A stretch of 64,000 nucleotides of DNA from Kiritimatiellia bacterium (GTDB taxonomy: Bacteria; Verrucomicrobiota; Kiritimatiellia; UBA8416; YA12-FULL-48-11), in the NCBI GenBank assembly GCA_028716365.1, contig JAQUPZ010000014.1, positions 1 through 64,000 of the forward strand, in the 5' to 3' direction. Made by a program: the position numbers and the translations under genes. Each line of letters begins with the position of its first letter. Within the stretch, counting starts at the first letter, position 1. Under the pieces are notes generated by a model that worked only from the letters and a program-made list of their open reading frames with translations, had not been told where the DNA came from and searched no databases. Positions 32,550 to 42,326 of the stretch are shown one piece after another.

Positions 32550-33983
32550 TCAAGCCCGGGGCCGCAATTGCGGAAACAAAATGACGTCACGGATTGCTTC
32601 CATGCCTGAAAGAACCATCATCAGGCGGTCAATTCCGATCCCCATCCCGCCAGCTGGCGGCATCCCATGTTCAAGCGCAGTTATAAATTCTTCATCAATT
32701 GGAGCCCCTCCAGCCTGTGCCTCAAGCCTTTTCCTCTGTTCGAGCGGATCATTCATTTCGGTGTATCCCGGGGCAATCTCGTAACCCGCGATCTCCAGCT
32801 CGAACACATCAACACACGCCGGATCGTCTTCGCATGCTTTTGCCAGCGGAACCAGATCAGCCGGAAGCCTGGTCACGAAAGTTGGCTGGATCAGTGTTTT
32901 CTCGATAGTCTTCTCATAGATTTCATGGGTAACCATCAGGTGATTCCATGAAGGATCAATGGCCAATCCAAGCTCCTCCGCTTTCCTGCGCGCGTCTGCA
33001 ACAGGAACACCATACCAATCGGAACCCATCTTGGCAGTTATGAGATCGCGGTACGGAACCTCGCGCCACGGGGGCGCAAGATTTATCATATGTTCCCCGA
33101 ATTTTACCTGCAATCCGCCAAAAACCTTTTGTGCAACATTAGTAATCAATCCTTCAACAAGCTCCTTCATCCCTTTGACATCGGAATACGCTTCGTAAAT
33201 TTCCAGCATTGTAAATTCAGGATTGTGCGTACGAGAAAGCCCCTCATTCCTGAAGTTCCTGTTAAGTTCAAACACCTTGTCAAAACCGCCGACAAGTAAT
33301 CGCTTAAGGTAAAGTTCCGGGGCTATTCGCAGGAACATATCAGTGTCCAAAGCAGTATACCGCGTAACAAAGGGCCTGGCTGCCGCTCCGCCAGCCATCG
33401 ACTGCATCATCGGCGTCTCAACTTCCATGAACCCCTTTTCAAAGAGGTAATTACGGATTTCCCGTATGGCCATGGTACGCTTATTAAACAGTTCGCGCAC
33501 TTCAGGATTGGCAATAAGATCAAGGTACCTTTGTCGATATCTAGCCTCTACATCTTTCAGGCCATGCCATTTTTCAGGTAGCGGCAAAAGCGCCTTGGAG
33601 AGCAGGACCCATTTCTCAATCTTTATCGTCGGTTCACCGGCATGTGTAGTAAATAACAGACCCTCAATCCCGATATGGTCGCCTACATCAAGCAGTTTAA
33701 AAGCGTCAAAAGCCTGCTCGCCAAGTGCGTTCTTCTGGGCATAAACCTGGAACTTACCGGAACCATCCCTTATATCGGCAAAAATACTTTTACCCATTGA
33801 CCGAATGGTAACAAGCCGTCCGGCAACCGACACTTTCAGCTCATCTTTGTAATTCTTTCGGATTTCCGCAAGATTGCCGGTCCTGTTATATGCACGGCCA
33901 AACGGTTTATGGCCAAATCCCTCTAATTTTCCCATGTTTGCAAGCCGTTGATCCCGATATTCGTTCTTTTCCATTTCAGCCAT
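32550..33983 (-). CDS. lysS: Lysyl-tRNA synthetase, class II
   Basis: 477 residues: N-terminal OB-fold anticodon-binding domain (about 45-145) and the class II core with motif 2 FRNEGLSRTHNPEFTMLEIYEAY and motif 3 GMGIGIDRLMM near the C-terminus. Charges tRNA-Lys. First gene of the leftward lysS-lolC-lolD run; 18 bases separate it from lolC. Confidence 0.96.
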   Translation of the reverse strand: MAEMEKNEYRDQRLANMGKLEGFGHKPFGRAYNRTGNLAEIRKNYKDELKVSVAGRLVTIRSMGKSIFADIRDGSGKFQVYAQKNALGEQAFDAFKLLDVGDHIGIEGLLFTTHAGEPTIKIEKWVLLSKALLPLPEKWHGLKDVEARYRQRYLDLIANPEVRELFNKRTMAIREIRNYLFEKGFMEVETPMMQSMAGGAAARPFVTRYTALDTDMFLRIAPELYLKRLLVGGFDKVFELNRNFRNEGLSRTHNPEFTMLEIYEAYSDVKGMKELVEGLITNVAQKVFGGLQVKFGEHMINLAPPWREVPYRDLITAKMGSDWYGVPVADARRKAEELGLAIDPSWNHLMVTHEIYEKTIEKTLIQPTFVTRLPADLVPLAKACEDDPACVDVFELEIAGYEIAPGYTEMNDPLEQRKRLEAQAGGAPIDEEFITALEHGMPPAGGMGIGIDRLMMVLSGMEAIRDVILFPQLRPRA

Positions 33984-34173
33984 GATTTATCCCCTGAAGT
34001 TTAGTCCAAATACTGTCTTCATCTACAACCTAGAGGATGCAATAACTTCCGGTGAAATGCACACAAAAAATCACATTCAGTTCTTGAAATGATAATTTTT
34101 TGAAGGTATTTTTAATAATCAAAATAAAGAACATCAGATAAACCGAAAACAGCAAAGGAAGGAGCAACACATT

Positions 34174-35172
34174 ATGAAGTCAAATCGACCGGTAACGCTT
34201 TTCACAGGGCAATGGGCTGATTTACCTCTGGAAAAACTCGCAGAAAAAGCTGCTGGCTGGGGTTATGAAGGACTTGAACTTGCATGCTGGGGCGATCACG
34301 TTGATGTCGCTCGTGCGGCAAAAGACAAAGAATACGCTAAAAGCCGCAAGGAAATCCTCGCAAAATACGGTCTAAAAGTTTTTGCAATCAGCAATCATCT
34401 TGCAGGTCAGCTTGTTTGCGATCCAAATGATGATACAAGATCCGACATGTTCGCACCCAAATCCTGCCAGGGTAATGCCGAAGCCAAAAGGAAGTGGGCA
34501 ATCCAGGCGATGAAAGATTCTGCAATGGCAGCCAAAAACATTGGCGTGAAAATTGTAAATGGATTCACCGGGTCTCCCATCTGGCACATGCTCTACAGTT
34601 TTCCGCCCGTTTCCGATAAAATGATTGAAGACGGTTTCAAGAGGTTCGCACAGATTTGGAATCCAATCCTTGATGTTTTCGACAAATGCGGCGTTAAGTT
34701 CGCCCTGGAAGTACACCCGACTGAAATCGCATTTGATATTGTCACAGCAAGGCGCGCCCTGAAGGCGATCGATAACCGTAAGGCATTCGGGTTTAATTTT
34801 GACCCGAGTCATTTACACTGGCAAATGGTTGATCCGGTCAAATTCTTAAAATGTTTTTCTGACCGCATTTATCATGTTCATATGAAAGATGCGGCGCTAA
34901 CGCTCGACGGCGAATCAGGTATACTTGCTTCGCACCTGAACTTCGGGACGCCTGGTCGCGGCTGGGATTTCCGCAGTCTGGGACGCGGCGGAGTCAATTT
35001 CGAGGAAATTGTCAGAACGCTGAACGCCATCAATTATACCGGCCCACTCTCTGTTGAGTGGGAAGATGCAATGATGGACCGCGAATCCGGTGCAGCTGAA
35101 GCGTGTCAGTTCGTTAAGAAACTTGATTTCCCGAAGTCAGATCGCGTTTTTGACGAAGCATTCGGAGAATAA
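34174..35172 (+). CDS. Sugar phosphate isomerase/epimerase-like TIM barrel
   Basis: 332 residues of the xylose-isomerase-like TIM-barrel superfamily: WGYEGLELACWGDH, FALEVHPTEIAFD, GFNFDPSHLHWQMVDP, YHVHMKDA and LSVEWEDAMMD provide the Glu, Asp and His metal ligands in order. No signal peptide, so cytoplasmic. Likely interconverts a sugar or keto-sugar; the substrate is unknown. AAGGAAGGAG lies upstream. The next gene starts directly after the stop codon, so the two are co-transcribed. Confidence 0.85.
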   Translation: MKSNRPVTLFTGQWADLPLEKLAEKAAGWGYEGLELACWGDHVDVARAAKDKEYAKSRKEILAKYGLKVFAISNHLAGQLVCDPNDDTRSDMFAPKSCQGNAEAKRKWAIQAMKDSAMAAKNIGVKIVNGFTGSPIWHMLYSFPPVSDKMIEDGFKRFAQIWNPILDVFDKCGVKFALEVHPTEIAFDIVTARRALKAIDNRKAFGFNFDPSHLHWQMVDPVKFLKCFSDRIYHVHMKDAALTLDGESGILASHLNFGTPGRGWDFRSLGRGGVNFEEIVRTLNAINYTGPLSVEWEDAMMDRESGAAEACQFVKKLDFPKSDRVFDEAFGE

Positions 35173-36849
35173 ATGTCCAGCCGCTTAATGCGGATTATAG
35201 TTTCCGGAGTTCTGTGCCTGTTGACGGTTGTTGCAATTACAACGGCTGAAAACAGGCCAGAACTCAAATTCTTGAAATCTATTGAACTTCCCTCGGCAGG
35301 ACTCAGGTTTACTATCATGCCTGAGTCACGCGAGACACCCATCCAGCCGCCTCAGGTTTTTCGATACACATTTTCGCAAGGCGAAAAAAAATGGAATGTC
35401 GACATGTATTCGCCGATAGTACTGTGGCAAACCAGTCAGTATCTCGGACGATGGGTTGACCAACGTAGTAACACACTGGTACTGGCAAAAATCACAACAC
35501 CTTTCCCTGCCGAAAAATTCCAGCAACAGCATGTTTCTCGCGAAAACTATGACAAAGCAATTGCGGACGCCGGAAATGCCATAATCGAATGGAACGATGA
35601 TGATCTGGTGAAATGGGTTACAGCATTTTCAGGGGCCGACAAAGCGGTTATTCAAACTGTCCAACGACCTCCACCGCATGTAAAAACGGTCAAGAGTTTC
35701 CAGCTGTCACCCGGTATGCTTGGTTATGCTTTTTGCATTAGTCGCCCGGGTCCTGCCGTTGGTTCTCCGATAACATCTGAATGGTATTTTGCCATGATCA
35801 TTCTCAATCCAAAAGTTGACTTTGAAAAAGCGCAAAAATCGGTCAACAGTCAGTTTCTTCCTTCCATCAGTGCCATAAAAATCATTCAAAAACAAACAAC
35901 CGCATCGTCGGCTTTCCAGGCAGCGGCCTTCGCCGGAAAAAAACAGCGATCACCCGAGTTCCTGGCAAGTCGCAAACAGGTTGCCGACAGCATCACGAAC
36001 ATGAAGGACTGGTGGTATGCCGAAACCGACAACTATATTTTCCTGTCAAACATGAAGTCAAAACACCGTGTTATTATAAAGGAACTGCAGGAACATATCG
36101 AGTATCTGCGTGATGCATTTGAACAATTCATGCCTCCACGAAAGGAAATCACGGCTGTAAGCGTTATACGCGCGTTTGCTTCTCAGGACGAATATGTTGC
36201 ATATGTTGGCAAAGAGCACGAGTGGTCAGGCGGATTATGGTCGCCTACTCACAAGGAGCTGGTAATCCGTCCCATCGAATGGGGTGGATCAAAGATCCAG
36301 CGTAATTGGTTCTTTCAATGTGTTTATCACGAAGCTTTTCATCAATATATTTTTTACGCATTCGACCAGAAACGTCCAGCTCTCTGGTTCAATGAAGGAC
36401 ATGCTGAATTCTATTCACCTGCCACTGTTAATCAACGAAAATTCTCCGTCTTGGAAGATCCACAGAATGTGAAATTGCTTGAAGAAATGATTGCAGGCAA
36501 TACCGCGGACATAAACAAATTATTACATATGACACGCGAAGAGTTTTACATCGCTAACGATAAAGAGACAAGACGAAGAAACTATGCACTTGCATGGGCC
36601 GTCGTCTATTACCTGCGAAAAGGTGCCGGCCTTGAGACACCTCCTAAATATGCAAATATACTCGACAAATACTCTGAAGCCCTGTGGGCGACAGGTGATG
36701 GTGAAAAGGCCACTGAAACCGCTTTTGAAGGAATCGATTTGAAAATTTTTCAAAAAGACTTTGTCACATTCTGGTTTTCACAGAGGAAGCGCGGCGCAGC
36801 ATTACGCAATAATATTTTTAAAGCCTATAATACATCCGCAAATAAATAG
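35173..36849 (+). CDS. Secreted HExxH metallopeptidase-like protein (DUF1570/peptidase-MA-like)
   Basis: 558 residues with a signal peptide (about 1-25). The C-terminal half has YHEAFHQYIFYAF, giving HExxH at H386-H390, and LWFNEGHAEFYSP with the third acidic ligand, a gluzincin arrangement seen in DUF1570 proteins. The N-terminal half (about 30-270) has no recognised domain. Periplasmic or secreted peptidase of unknown substrate. Start codon immediately follows the isomerase stop. Confidence 0.75.
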   Translation: MSSRLMRIIVSGVLCLLTVVAITTAENRPELKFLKSIELPSAGLRFTIMPESRETPIQPPQVFRYTFSQGEKKWNVDMYSPIVLWQTSQYLGRWVDQRSNTLVLAKITTPFPAEKFQQQHVSRENYDKAIADAGNAIIEWNDDDLVKWVTAFSGADKAVIQTVQRPPPHVKTVKSFQLSPGMLGYAFCISRPGPAVGSPITSEWYFAMIILNPKVDFEKAQKSVNSQFLPSISAIKIIQKQTTASSAFQAAAFAGKKQRSPEFLASRKQVADSITNMKDWWYAETDNYIFLSNMKSKHRVIIKELQEHIEYLRDAFEQFMPPRKEITAVSVIRAFASQDEYVAYVGKEHEWSGGLWSPTHKELVIRPIEWGGSKIQRNWFFQCVYHEAFHQYIFYAFDQKRPALWFNEGHAEFYSPATVNQRKFSVLEDPQNVKLLEEMIAGNTADINKLLHMTREEFYIANDKETRRRNYALAWAVVYYLRKGAGLETPPKYANILDKYSEALWATGDGEKATETAFEGIDLKIFQKDFVTFWFSQRKRGAALRNNIFKAYNTSANK

Positions 36850-36879
36850 TATTGCCCAGTCTTTAATATCTGTATTTCT

Positions 36880-37488
36880 TCATTTTGTACGGCCCTTAGA
36901 CGAGCAAACCCCATAAAGGAAAATATCCATTGCCGTGTCAACAATCCGTCTGACATATTCCTCGGAATATGCCCCTTCTCTCTTTTGACCGGTAATTATC
37001 GGCCTGTACAGGATGTAGCCGGCAAGCATGCCGAAAAAACTCCAGGCTGCACATTCAACATCACATTTCCTGAATATTCCCTCTTCAATTCCATCATTAA
37101 GGACCTCAATCACTTTCTTATTTCGCCAGATAATCGCAGTAATTGCAGCTTTTGGCAATCGACGTCCTCCGGCAAGCGCTTCTGCAAACAGGACTTTCAA
37201 TGCAGGTTCTGTGTGCATAACATAGAATGCATAAGTTTCAAGTATTGCCCGGAGCTTCTCTTTCGGTCCTTTTCCGGTTGCAACAACCGTATGTCCCATC
37301 TTCATCATTGGTTCAATTTTTCGCGCAACAACTTCACAGAAGAAAGCCTCCTTACTGCCGAAATGATAAGTAATTGCCCCCAGATTTGCACCCGCAGCTT
37401 TAATAACGTCCCTCACAGACACACCCTCATACCCATATTTTTCAAACATCTTTCCACCAATTTCCAACAATTTTTGCTTGGTTCCCAT
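36880..37488 (-). CDS. TetR-family transcriptional regulator
   Basis: 202 residues from ATG 37488 (AAGGAG 8 bases upstream; a GTG lies three codons earlier). The N-terminal helix-turn-helix KLLEIGGKMFEKYGYEGVSVRDVIKAAGANLGAITYHFGSKEAFF is typical of TetR, and the following domain resembles CecR/DUF1956 members. A 16-bp palindrome lies 57 bases upstream at 37545-37560, suggesting autoregulation. Ligand unknown. Confidence 0.9.
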   Translation of the reverse strand: MGTKQKLLEIGGKMFEKYGYEGVSVRDVIKAAGANLGAITYHFGSKEAFFCEVVARKIEPMMKMGHTVVATGKGPKEKLRAILETYAFYVMHTEPALKVLFAEALAGGRRLPKAAITAIIWRNKKVIEVLNDGIEEGIFRKCDVECAAWSFFGMLAGYILYRPIITGQKREGAYSEEYVRRIVDTAMDIFLYGVCSSKGRTK

Positions 37489-37544
37489 TATTGCCACTCC
37501 TTATTAAATTATTTCGTCGCATGTTATGCTCAATAACGTCCAAG

Positions 37545-37560
37545 TCAACATCCATGTTGA
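37545..37560 (+). promoter_or_regulatory. Palindromic operator candidate for the TetR regulator
   Basis: TCAACAT-CC-ATGTTGA, a perfect 7-bp dyad with 2-base centre, midway between the divergent tetR gene and the gene at 37603. Size and symmetry fit a TetR dimer site. Confidence 0.55.
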
Positions 37561-37602
37561 TTCGGAACTTGAAATAACTTTAAAAATGAATATTCTAACT
37601 AC

Positions 37603-37863
37603 ATGAGAAGACAGATTTGCTGGGTTGAAAAACTGGAAGATGGAATAAAACGGGATATTCGCGTCTCTTTTGTCGGAGGAGGTAAGATTAAATGGCAATT
37701 TAAAAGATCCGACATGGCAGAATGGGACTACGACACCCCTCCTGCTCTTGATGATTGGGATGCCCTCTTGATCCGTTCAGAAGGCAGATATAACCGCCGC
37801 AGAATGCCTTTGACCGATTTGGAACTTGTACGCAAGGCCCGTAAGGAAGCTTCAGCCGATTGA
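37603..37863 (+). CDS. Small hypothetical protein
   Basis: 86 residues, hydrophilic, with four Trp and many charged residues (CWVEKLEDGIKRDIRVSF, GGKIKWQFKRSDM, ALDDWDALLIRSEGRYNRRR). No signal or membrane segment. Family not recognised. It lies 31 bases before the phosphorylase gene on the same strand and divergent from tetR, so it may be the first gene of a TetR-controlled unit. No good ribosome binding site. Confidence 0.6.
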   Translation: MRRQICWVEKLEDGIKRDIRVSFVGGGKIKWQFKRSDMAEWDYDTPPALDDWDALLIRSEGRYNRRRMPLTDLELVRKARKEASAD

Positions 37864-37894
37864 CAGCAGCAATTTCAGGAGTTATCTTCAAACC

Positions 37895-39199
37895 ATGCTT
37901 GCTCAGTGGATCATCGAAAAAAAACGTGACGGCCAGCACCTTTCCGCTGAAGAAATACGATTCTTCATAAAAGGTTATACCAGCGGCTTAATACCTGATT
38001 ACCAGATGGCAGCCCTGGCCATGACTGTTTTCTTTAATGGAATGAATTTCGAAGAAGTAACAGTACTTACCGATTCGATGATGCGTTCGGGAAAAGTGCT
38101 TAACCTTTCGTCAGTGAAGAAACATAAAGTGGACAAACATTCGACCGGTGGAATCGGCGACAAGGTATCACTGGTTCTTGCCCCACTTGTCGCCAGCTGT
38201 GGCATAGCCGTACCCATGATGTCAGGACGTGGTCTTGGAATTACGGGCGGAACACTGGATAAAATGGAATCCATCCCCGGCTATAGTGTAAATCTCTCAC
38301 CATCCCGGTTTATCTCCGTTTTAAAGAAATGTGGATGCTCGATGATAGGTCAAACTCCCGAACTGGTTCCTGCTGACAGGAAATTATATGCCTTGCGCGA
38401 TGTAACCGCCACCGTACCATCCATTCCGCTTATTTCAGCCAGCATCATGTCAAAAAAACTCGCAGAAGGAGCCGACAGCCTGGTGCTTGATGTGAAATGG
38501 GGCAAGGGTGCTTTCATGAAAACACGCAAGCAGGCAAAAGTATTGGCAAAAACAATGGTAGAAATCGGAAAGAGGATGAAACGGGGCATGATTGCTGTCC
38601 TTACCAATATGAATCAGCCATTGGGCAGAACGGTCGGTAATGCAGTCGAAGTCAGAGAATCTATCGACACTCTTAAAGGACAAGGCCCGGATGATCTCGT
38701 AGAAATTACACTTGCGCTTGGAGCAAGAATGCTTGTTCTCGGTAAGGCGGCAAAAAATCCAGCACAAGCTGTTGAAATCCTAAAAAAGAAACTTTCATCA
38801 GGTGCTGCATTCGAGAAATTCAAAGAAATGGTAAAATTCCATGGCGGGAAAATTGAATATCTGGATAACCCGGATAAATTACCTTCAGCCAGATTTAAAA
38901 CTTCTTATCCATCACCTCGGAATGGTCATCTTTCGAAGATAGATGCTGAACTGATCGGTCGGGCTTGCATTGTCCTTGGCGCAGGACGCAGGACCGTTGA
39001 CGACAAGATCGATCATTCTGCAGGCATAACCAAACTTGTTAAGATCGGCGAAAAGATTAAAAAAGGACAGTCACTCCTTACATTGCACGCAAACAACAAA
39101 AAGAAGATTGAAGACGCCAAGACTGTACTTGCAGCGGCTTTTGGCTTTTCAAAAAAGCGAATTTCGCCACCGAAGCTGATAACAGATATTATCACCTAG
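37895..39199 (+). CDS. deoA: Pyrimidine-nucleoside (thymidine) phosphorylase
   Basis: 434 residues from ATG 37895. KHSTGGIGDKVSLVLAPLVASCG and SGRGLGITGGTLDKMESIPG are the thymidine/pyrimidine-nucleoside phosphorylase signatures. It cleaves thymidine, deoxyuridine or uridine with phosphate to free base and sugar-1-phosphate in nucleoside salvage. Whether it is DeoA or the broader Pdp cannot be settled by eye. Its stop codon overlaps the end of the convergent radical SAM gene by 4 bases. Confidence 0.92.
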   Translation: MLAQWIIEKKRDGQHLSAEEIRFFIKGYTSGLIPDYQMAALAMTVFFNGMNFEEVTVLTDSMMRSGKVLNLSSVKKHKVDKHSTGGIGDKVSLVLAPLVASCGIAVPMMSGRGLGITGGTLDKMESIPGYSVNLSPSRFISVLKKCGCSMIGQTPELVPADRKLYALRDVTATVPSIPLISASIMSKKLAEGADSLVLDVKWGKGAFMKTRKQAKVLAKTMVEIGKRMKRGMIAVLTNMNQPLGRTVGNAVEVRESIDTLKGQGPDDLVEITLALGARMLVLGKAAKNPAQAVEILKKKLSSGAAFEKFKEMVKFHGGKIEYLDNPDKLPSARFKTSYPSPRNGHLSKIDAELIGRACIVLGAGRRTVDDKIDHSAGITKLVKIGEKIKKGQSLLTLHANNKKKIEDAKTVLAAAFGFSKKRISPPKLITDIIT

Positions 39200-40905
39200 T
39201 AAAAATTGGCACTTAATAGATCATTTACCGCGCCAATCCATGATCTGCTGTATTTGTATTCTGGACACAATAATACGAAAACTCTTCTGGCGATCCTGTG
39301 ATATCCATCTGGAATTACCGCCATGTTGTCCAACAAATGAGTCTGATGTTTATCAATCGCGACTATCATTGAATCCAGCAAATCCAATGGTTCTTCACCA
39401 ACCGGGGCAAGAACAAATTGCCACAAAGTATGCGGCTCTGTCGTTATTGCCATTCTGATCACATTACAAACGGCTTGTCGTTTTCCGTAAAGATCATTTC
39501 CTTTAATAATAACAGCCCGGCGATTTGTCCTACCGGGAATAATTACCGGAATACGTTTTGAAATATTAATATGAATCTTTTCATCATACAGGTCCGGTAA
39601 ATCTTTGCCGGCGAATCTGACTGCCGGGCTGTCCATCAACCTGCCGGCATGAGTAAATGCGATTTTTTCTGCCATTTTCATATCATTCGAAGACATCCAG
39701 TTTGTTGAAATAACTCTGTATGGCGGTCGCTGCTGACCTTGGAGGCCCAATTGTCTGCATTTATTCCTTAAATCGGTTCCCGGAATAAGAAGGGTATGTA
39801 AAAATTGAATGTAGGCATTCTTTATTCCAAAGGCCCATTTCAAAGACTTTCCGATATCTGCCAATCCCTGAAATGGCAGACCGCACATTATATCCACAGT
39901 AAGTTTTATTCCCCGTTCCGACATAAACCTGATGCCACGATCCAACGCAGACAGTCTGGTCGGACGCTTTATGGCTTTCAGAACAATCTTATCACGACTC
40001 TGAACTCCGACTTCTATTTCCCTGAAGTTGGCCTTTTTCAGCAAATCAGCCTGTTTCCGTGTTACAGTCTCTGCCCTTAGTTCCGCAAAACATCTGATTT
40101 TCTTTCCGGAATTCAGCTTGATCAATCCTTCGAGAATTCTTTCAAAATCAGGATTTGAGTTAAAAGTTGGATCAACAAACCTGACTTCCCTTGCACCACG
40201 TCCAATCAGAAGACTGACGCGATTAACCACATCATCTGCGAGTATAAAACTGACTCCATTTCGTTTCTGATTATAGCAACAGAATGCACATTTTAATGGA
40301 CAACCGCGGCTTGTCTCAACATAGGCAATTCCATTTGCATCCGGTTTATTGGATTTATATTCAGATGGAGGCAAAAGATTGATCAGATTCGTTTGTTTTG
40401 CTGCACTCTTCCCCCAGACATATTCTGGCCCATATTTCCATGCAACAGTAGTAAAGTCGGTCCGTTCACCTGTTCGTAGACTTTTTAACATTGAAGGGAA
40501 AACTTGTTCCCCCTCTCCCACTGCAACAGCATTGGGTGTGAAACTTCGGAAAAGGAAAGGATGATCAGGTGCAATTTCAGGTCCCCCCGCAAGAATATAA
40601 ACCGATGGCAGTTTCTTTTTTACTTCACGCAGAACATGTAAAGTACGCTCGATATTCCACAGATAAAGTGTCACCGCGATCACTGATGGACATTCATTTT
40701 TTACTATGAAATCAACCAGATGCCTGTCATCCATCTCATCAACATCTGCAGGGCAGATAGATGTTTTAAAGTATCGATCTTCACCTGCCCGCTCCATTGC
40801 ATACTGCAGGTATACTGCCGCAAGTTTTTGATTCTCATTGTGGCCACCAATATGGTTATCGACATATGGCAGCTGGATAAATAATATTTTCTTTGCCGAC
40901 TTCAT
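39196..40905 (-). CDS. B12-binding-domain radical SAM protein
   Basis: 569 residues from ATG 40905 (the frame runs 48 codons further upstream with a Cys-rich unlikely extension). The N-terminal about 150 residues form a cobalamin-binding Rossmann-like domain (VYILAGGPEIAPDHPFL). The radical SAM motif is GCPLKCAFC (C202, C206, C209), followed by a barrel (EVRFVDPTFNSNP, FREIEVGVQS, DIMCGLPFQG). The substrate is unknown; such proteins do methylations, ring rearrangements or thiomethylations. Confidence 0.88.
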   Translation of the reverse strand: MKSAKKILFIQLPYVDNHIGGHNENQKLAAVYLQYAMERAGEDRYFKTSICPADVDEMDDRHLVDFIVKNECPSVIAVTLYLWNIERTLHVLREVKKKLPSVYILAGGPEIAPDHPFLFRSFTPNAVAVGEGEQVFPSMLKSLRTGERTDFTTVAWKYGPEYVWGKSAAKQTNLINLLPPSEYKSNKPDANGIAYVETSRGCPLKCAFCCYNQKRNGVSFILADDVVNRVSLLIGRGAREVRFVDPTFNSNPDFERILEGLIKLNSGKKIRCFAELRAETVTRKQADLLKKANFREIEVGVQSRDKIVLKAIKRPTRLSALDRGIRFMSERGIKLTVDIMCGLPFQGLADIGKSLKWAFGIKNAYIQFLHTLLIPGTDLRNKCRQLGLQGQQRPPYRVISTNWMSSNDMKMAEKIAFTHAGRLMDSPAVRFAGKDLPDLYDEKIHINISKRIPVIIPGRTNRRAVIIKGNDLYGKRQAVCNVIRMAITTEPHTLWQFVLAPVGEEPLDLLDSMIVAIDKHQTHLLDNMAVIPDGYHRIARRVFVLLCPEYKYSRSWIGAVNDLLSANFY

Positions 40906-41048
40906 CCCGAAAAAGTCTACGCATATTCCCAAAAGATTAAAATGTAAAATATCCGTAATTATCGAACAACAGGAACATAACGAACAAGAATGGCAGGATG
41001 GAAAAACATATCCTCGTAATAGTTGAGGGAGGATAGTTGGACTGGCCA

Positions 41049-42170
41049 CTAACGCAATATTTTTTTCATTCGCTTTTCTCTTATTGCACGCCTTGTTTCG
41101 AATTCATCGAAGCGTTGTTCCCGCTGTGGCTCTATCCCGCCATTATCCGGAAAATCAAGATACCATTCACCATCGATTTCAGCCCATTTACTCGCCTGCA
41201 TACTACGCCATTGACTGACAACCCACAACCGGGGAATCAATGTAGCAGTCTGACCATCCTCGGAAAGTTTGACTGAATCCACACTTAACTTCAAATGAGG
41301 ATCAGTCGTTGCCTGTATAAAAGGAAATATCTCGCTAATGCCCGCCTGGATTCTCTGCGCTCCAGCCAGTTTTACAATTTTCGGATTTACCAACTCAGAT
41401 GCTTTTGCAAAGTCCTGTTTAAGTATAGATTTGCACAATTCATCGAATCGCTGCCTAATACGTTTTTCAGCGCTACCGGTATATTTCTTCTTCGCCGGCA
41501 GATCGGGCTTCTTTACTGCGGCATCCCCGGCTGCATGTTCAGGTTCTTTTACCATCGGTTTCTCAATTGATTTTTCCGGCTGCTTCGGTTCGTCTTTCTT
41601 CATAGACTCCGTATCGGCAAGTAGAAAACTGGCGGATGTGACTTCCGCCCGTTGTTTTACAGCTTCACGCTCATTCCTGATTTCCATCGCAACATTTATG
41701 TCGTTTTTCCGTGTAAATACTTCCTGAAGAGAACTCATGGATTTGTCATAACTTTGTACCAGCGTCATGATTTTTTTTGCTTTATCAAGCGGTAACCTGT
41801 CAATTGACTTAATATATCTGTTCTGGAGCTGGAAAAGTTCTGGAACATTCCCGGATAAATCTGCCTTTCCGATTTTCTTTTCAACTTTGAACCGTTCAAT
41901 CTCTTTTCCTGTTGCAAGAAGAGCTTCCAGATTACCGGCTTCCTGCATTTTCTTCTGAAGCGCCTTCATGGAATCAACATGACCATCCTGAAGAGCGCCC
42001 AAAACAGTTAACTCAGCATCGATAATTTTCTGCAACTCTGTTTCATATGTAGCTCTCAATCTGACAAGATCAGGATTGGCTGAAGGTTTAATATCGGCAG
42101 CAAAAAGGCACAGAGAAATGTGCCAAGACAAAAGAAAAGCAAACATAATTATATTTGATCGACATCTCAC
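41049..42170 (-). CDS. Secreted helical-repeat protein, tandem paralog A
   Basis: 373 residues from a GTG start with AGGGA upstream. Signal peptide ends at about LFAAD (residue 26). Two helical repeats (about 30-90 and 95-165, including GNLEALLATGKEIERFKVEKKIG), then a Lys/Glu/Pro-rich linker (about 175-235), then a C-terminal alpha/beta domain (about 240-373) ending RREKRMKKILR-like basic residues. Clearly homologous along its length to the next gene upstream and, in the N-terminal repeats, to integron cassette 6. Function unknown; periplasmic or surface location expected. Confidence 0.8.
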   Translation of the reverse strand: MRCRSNIIMFAFLLSWHISLCLFAADIKPSANPDLVRLRATYETELQKIIDAELTVLGALQDGHVDSMKALQKKMQEAGNLEALLATGKEIERFKVEKKIGKADLSGNVPELFQLQNRYIKSIDRLPLDKAKKIMTLVQSYDKSMSSLQEVFTRKNDINVAMEIRNEREAVKQRAEVTSASFLLADTESMKKDEPKQPEKSIEKPMVKEPEHAAGDAAVKKPDLPAKKKYTGSAEKRIRQRFDELCKSILKQDFAKASELVNPKIVKLAGAQRIQAGISEIFPFIQATTDPHLKLSVDSVKLSEDGQTATLIPRLWVVSQWRSMQASKWAEIDGEWYLDFPDNGGIEPQREQRFDEFETRRAIREKRMKKILR

Positions 42171-42203
42171 GCGTTTTCCCTTTTATCAAGATTGTCCCAA
42201 CAC

Positions 42204-42326
42204 TTATAGGGAAAAAATCGAACTGACAACTAACACAATATTCCCCAGTCTCTTTTCTTTTATTGAACGTACTGGCACTATTTCTTTAAAAAGATTTTCT
42301 CTGGGCAGACGAACATCATCTTCATC
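42204..42326 (-). pseudogene. Relic C-terminal tail of paralog B beyond an in-frame stop
   Basis: 40 codons in frame with the upstream gene, ending in TAA at 42206-42204. The translation D-E-D-D-V-R-L-P-R-E-N-L-F-K-E then IKEKR corresponds to the end of paralog A. It suggests the ancestral gene was about 30 residues longer and the tail was lost through a stop codon. Confidence 0.6.
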
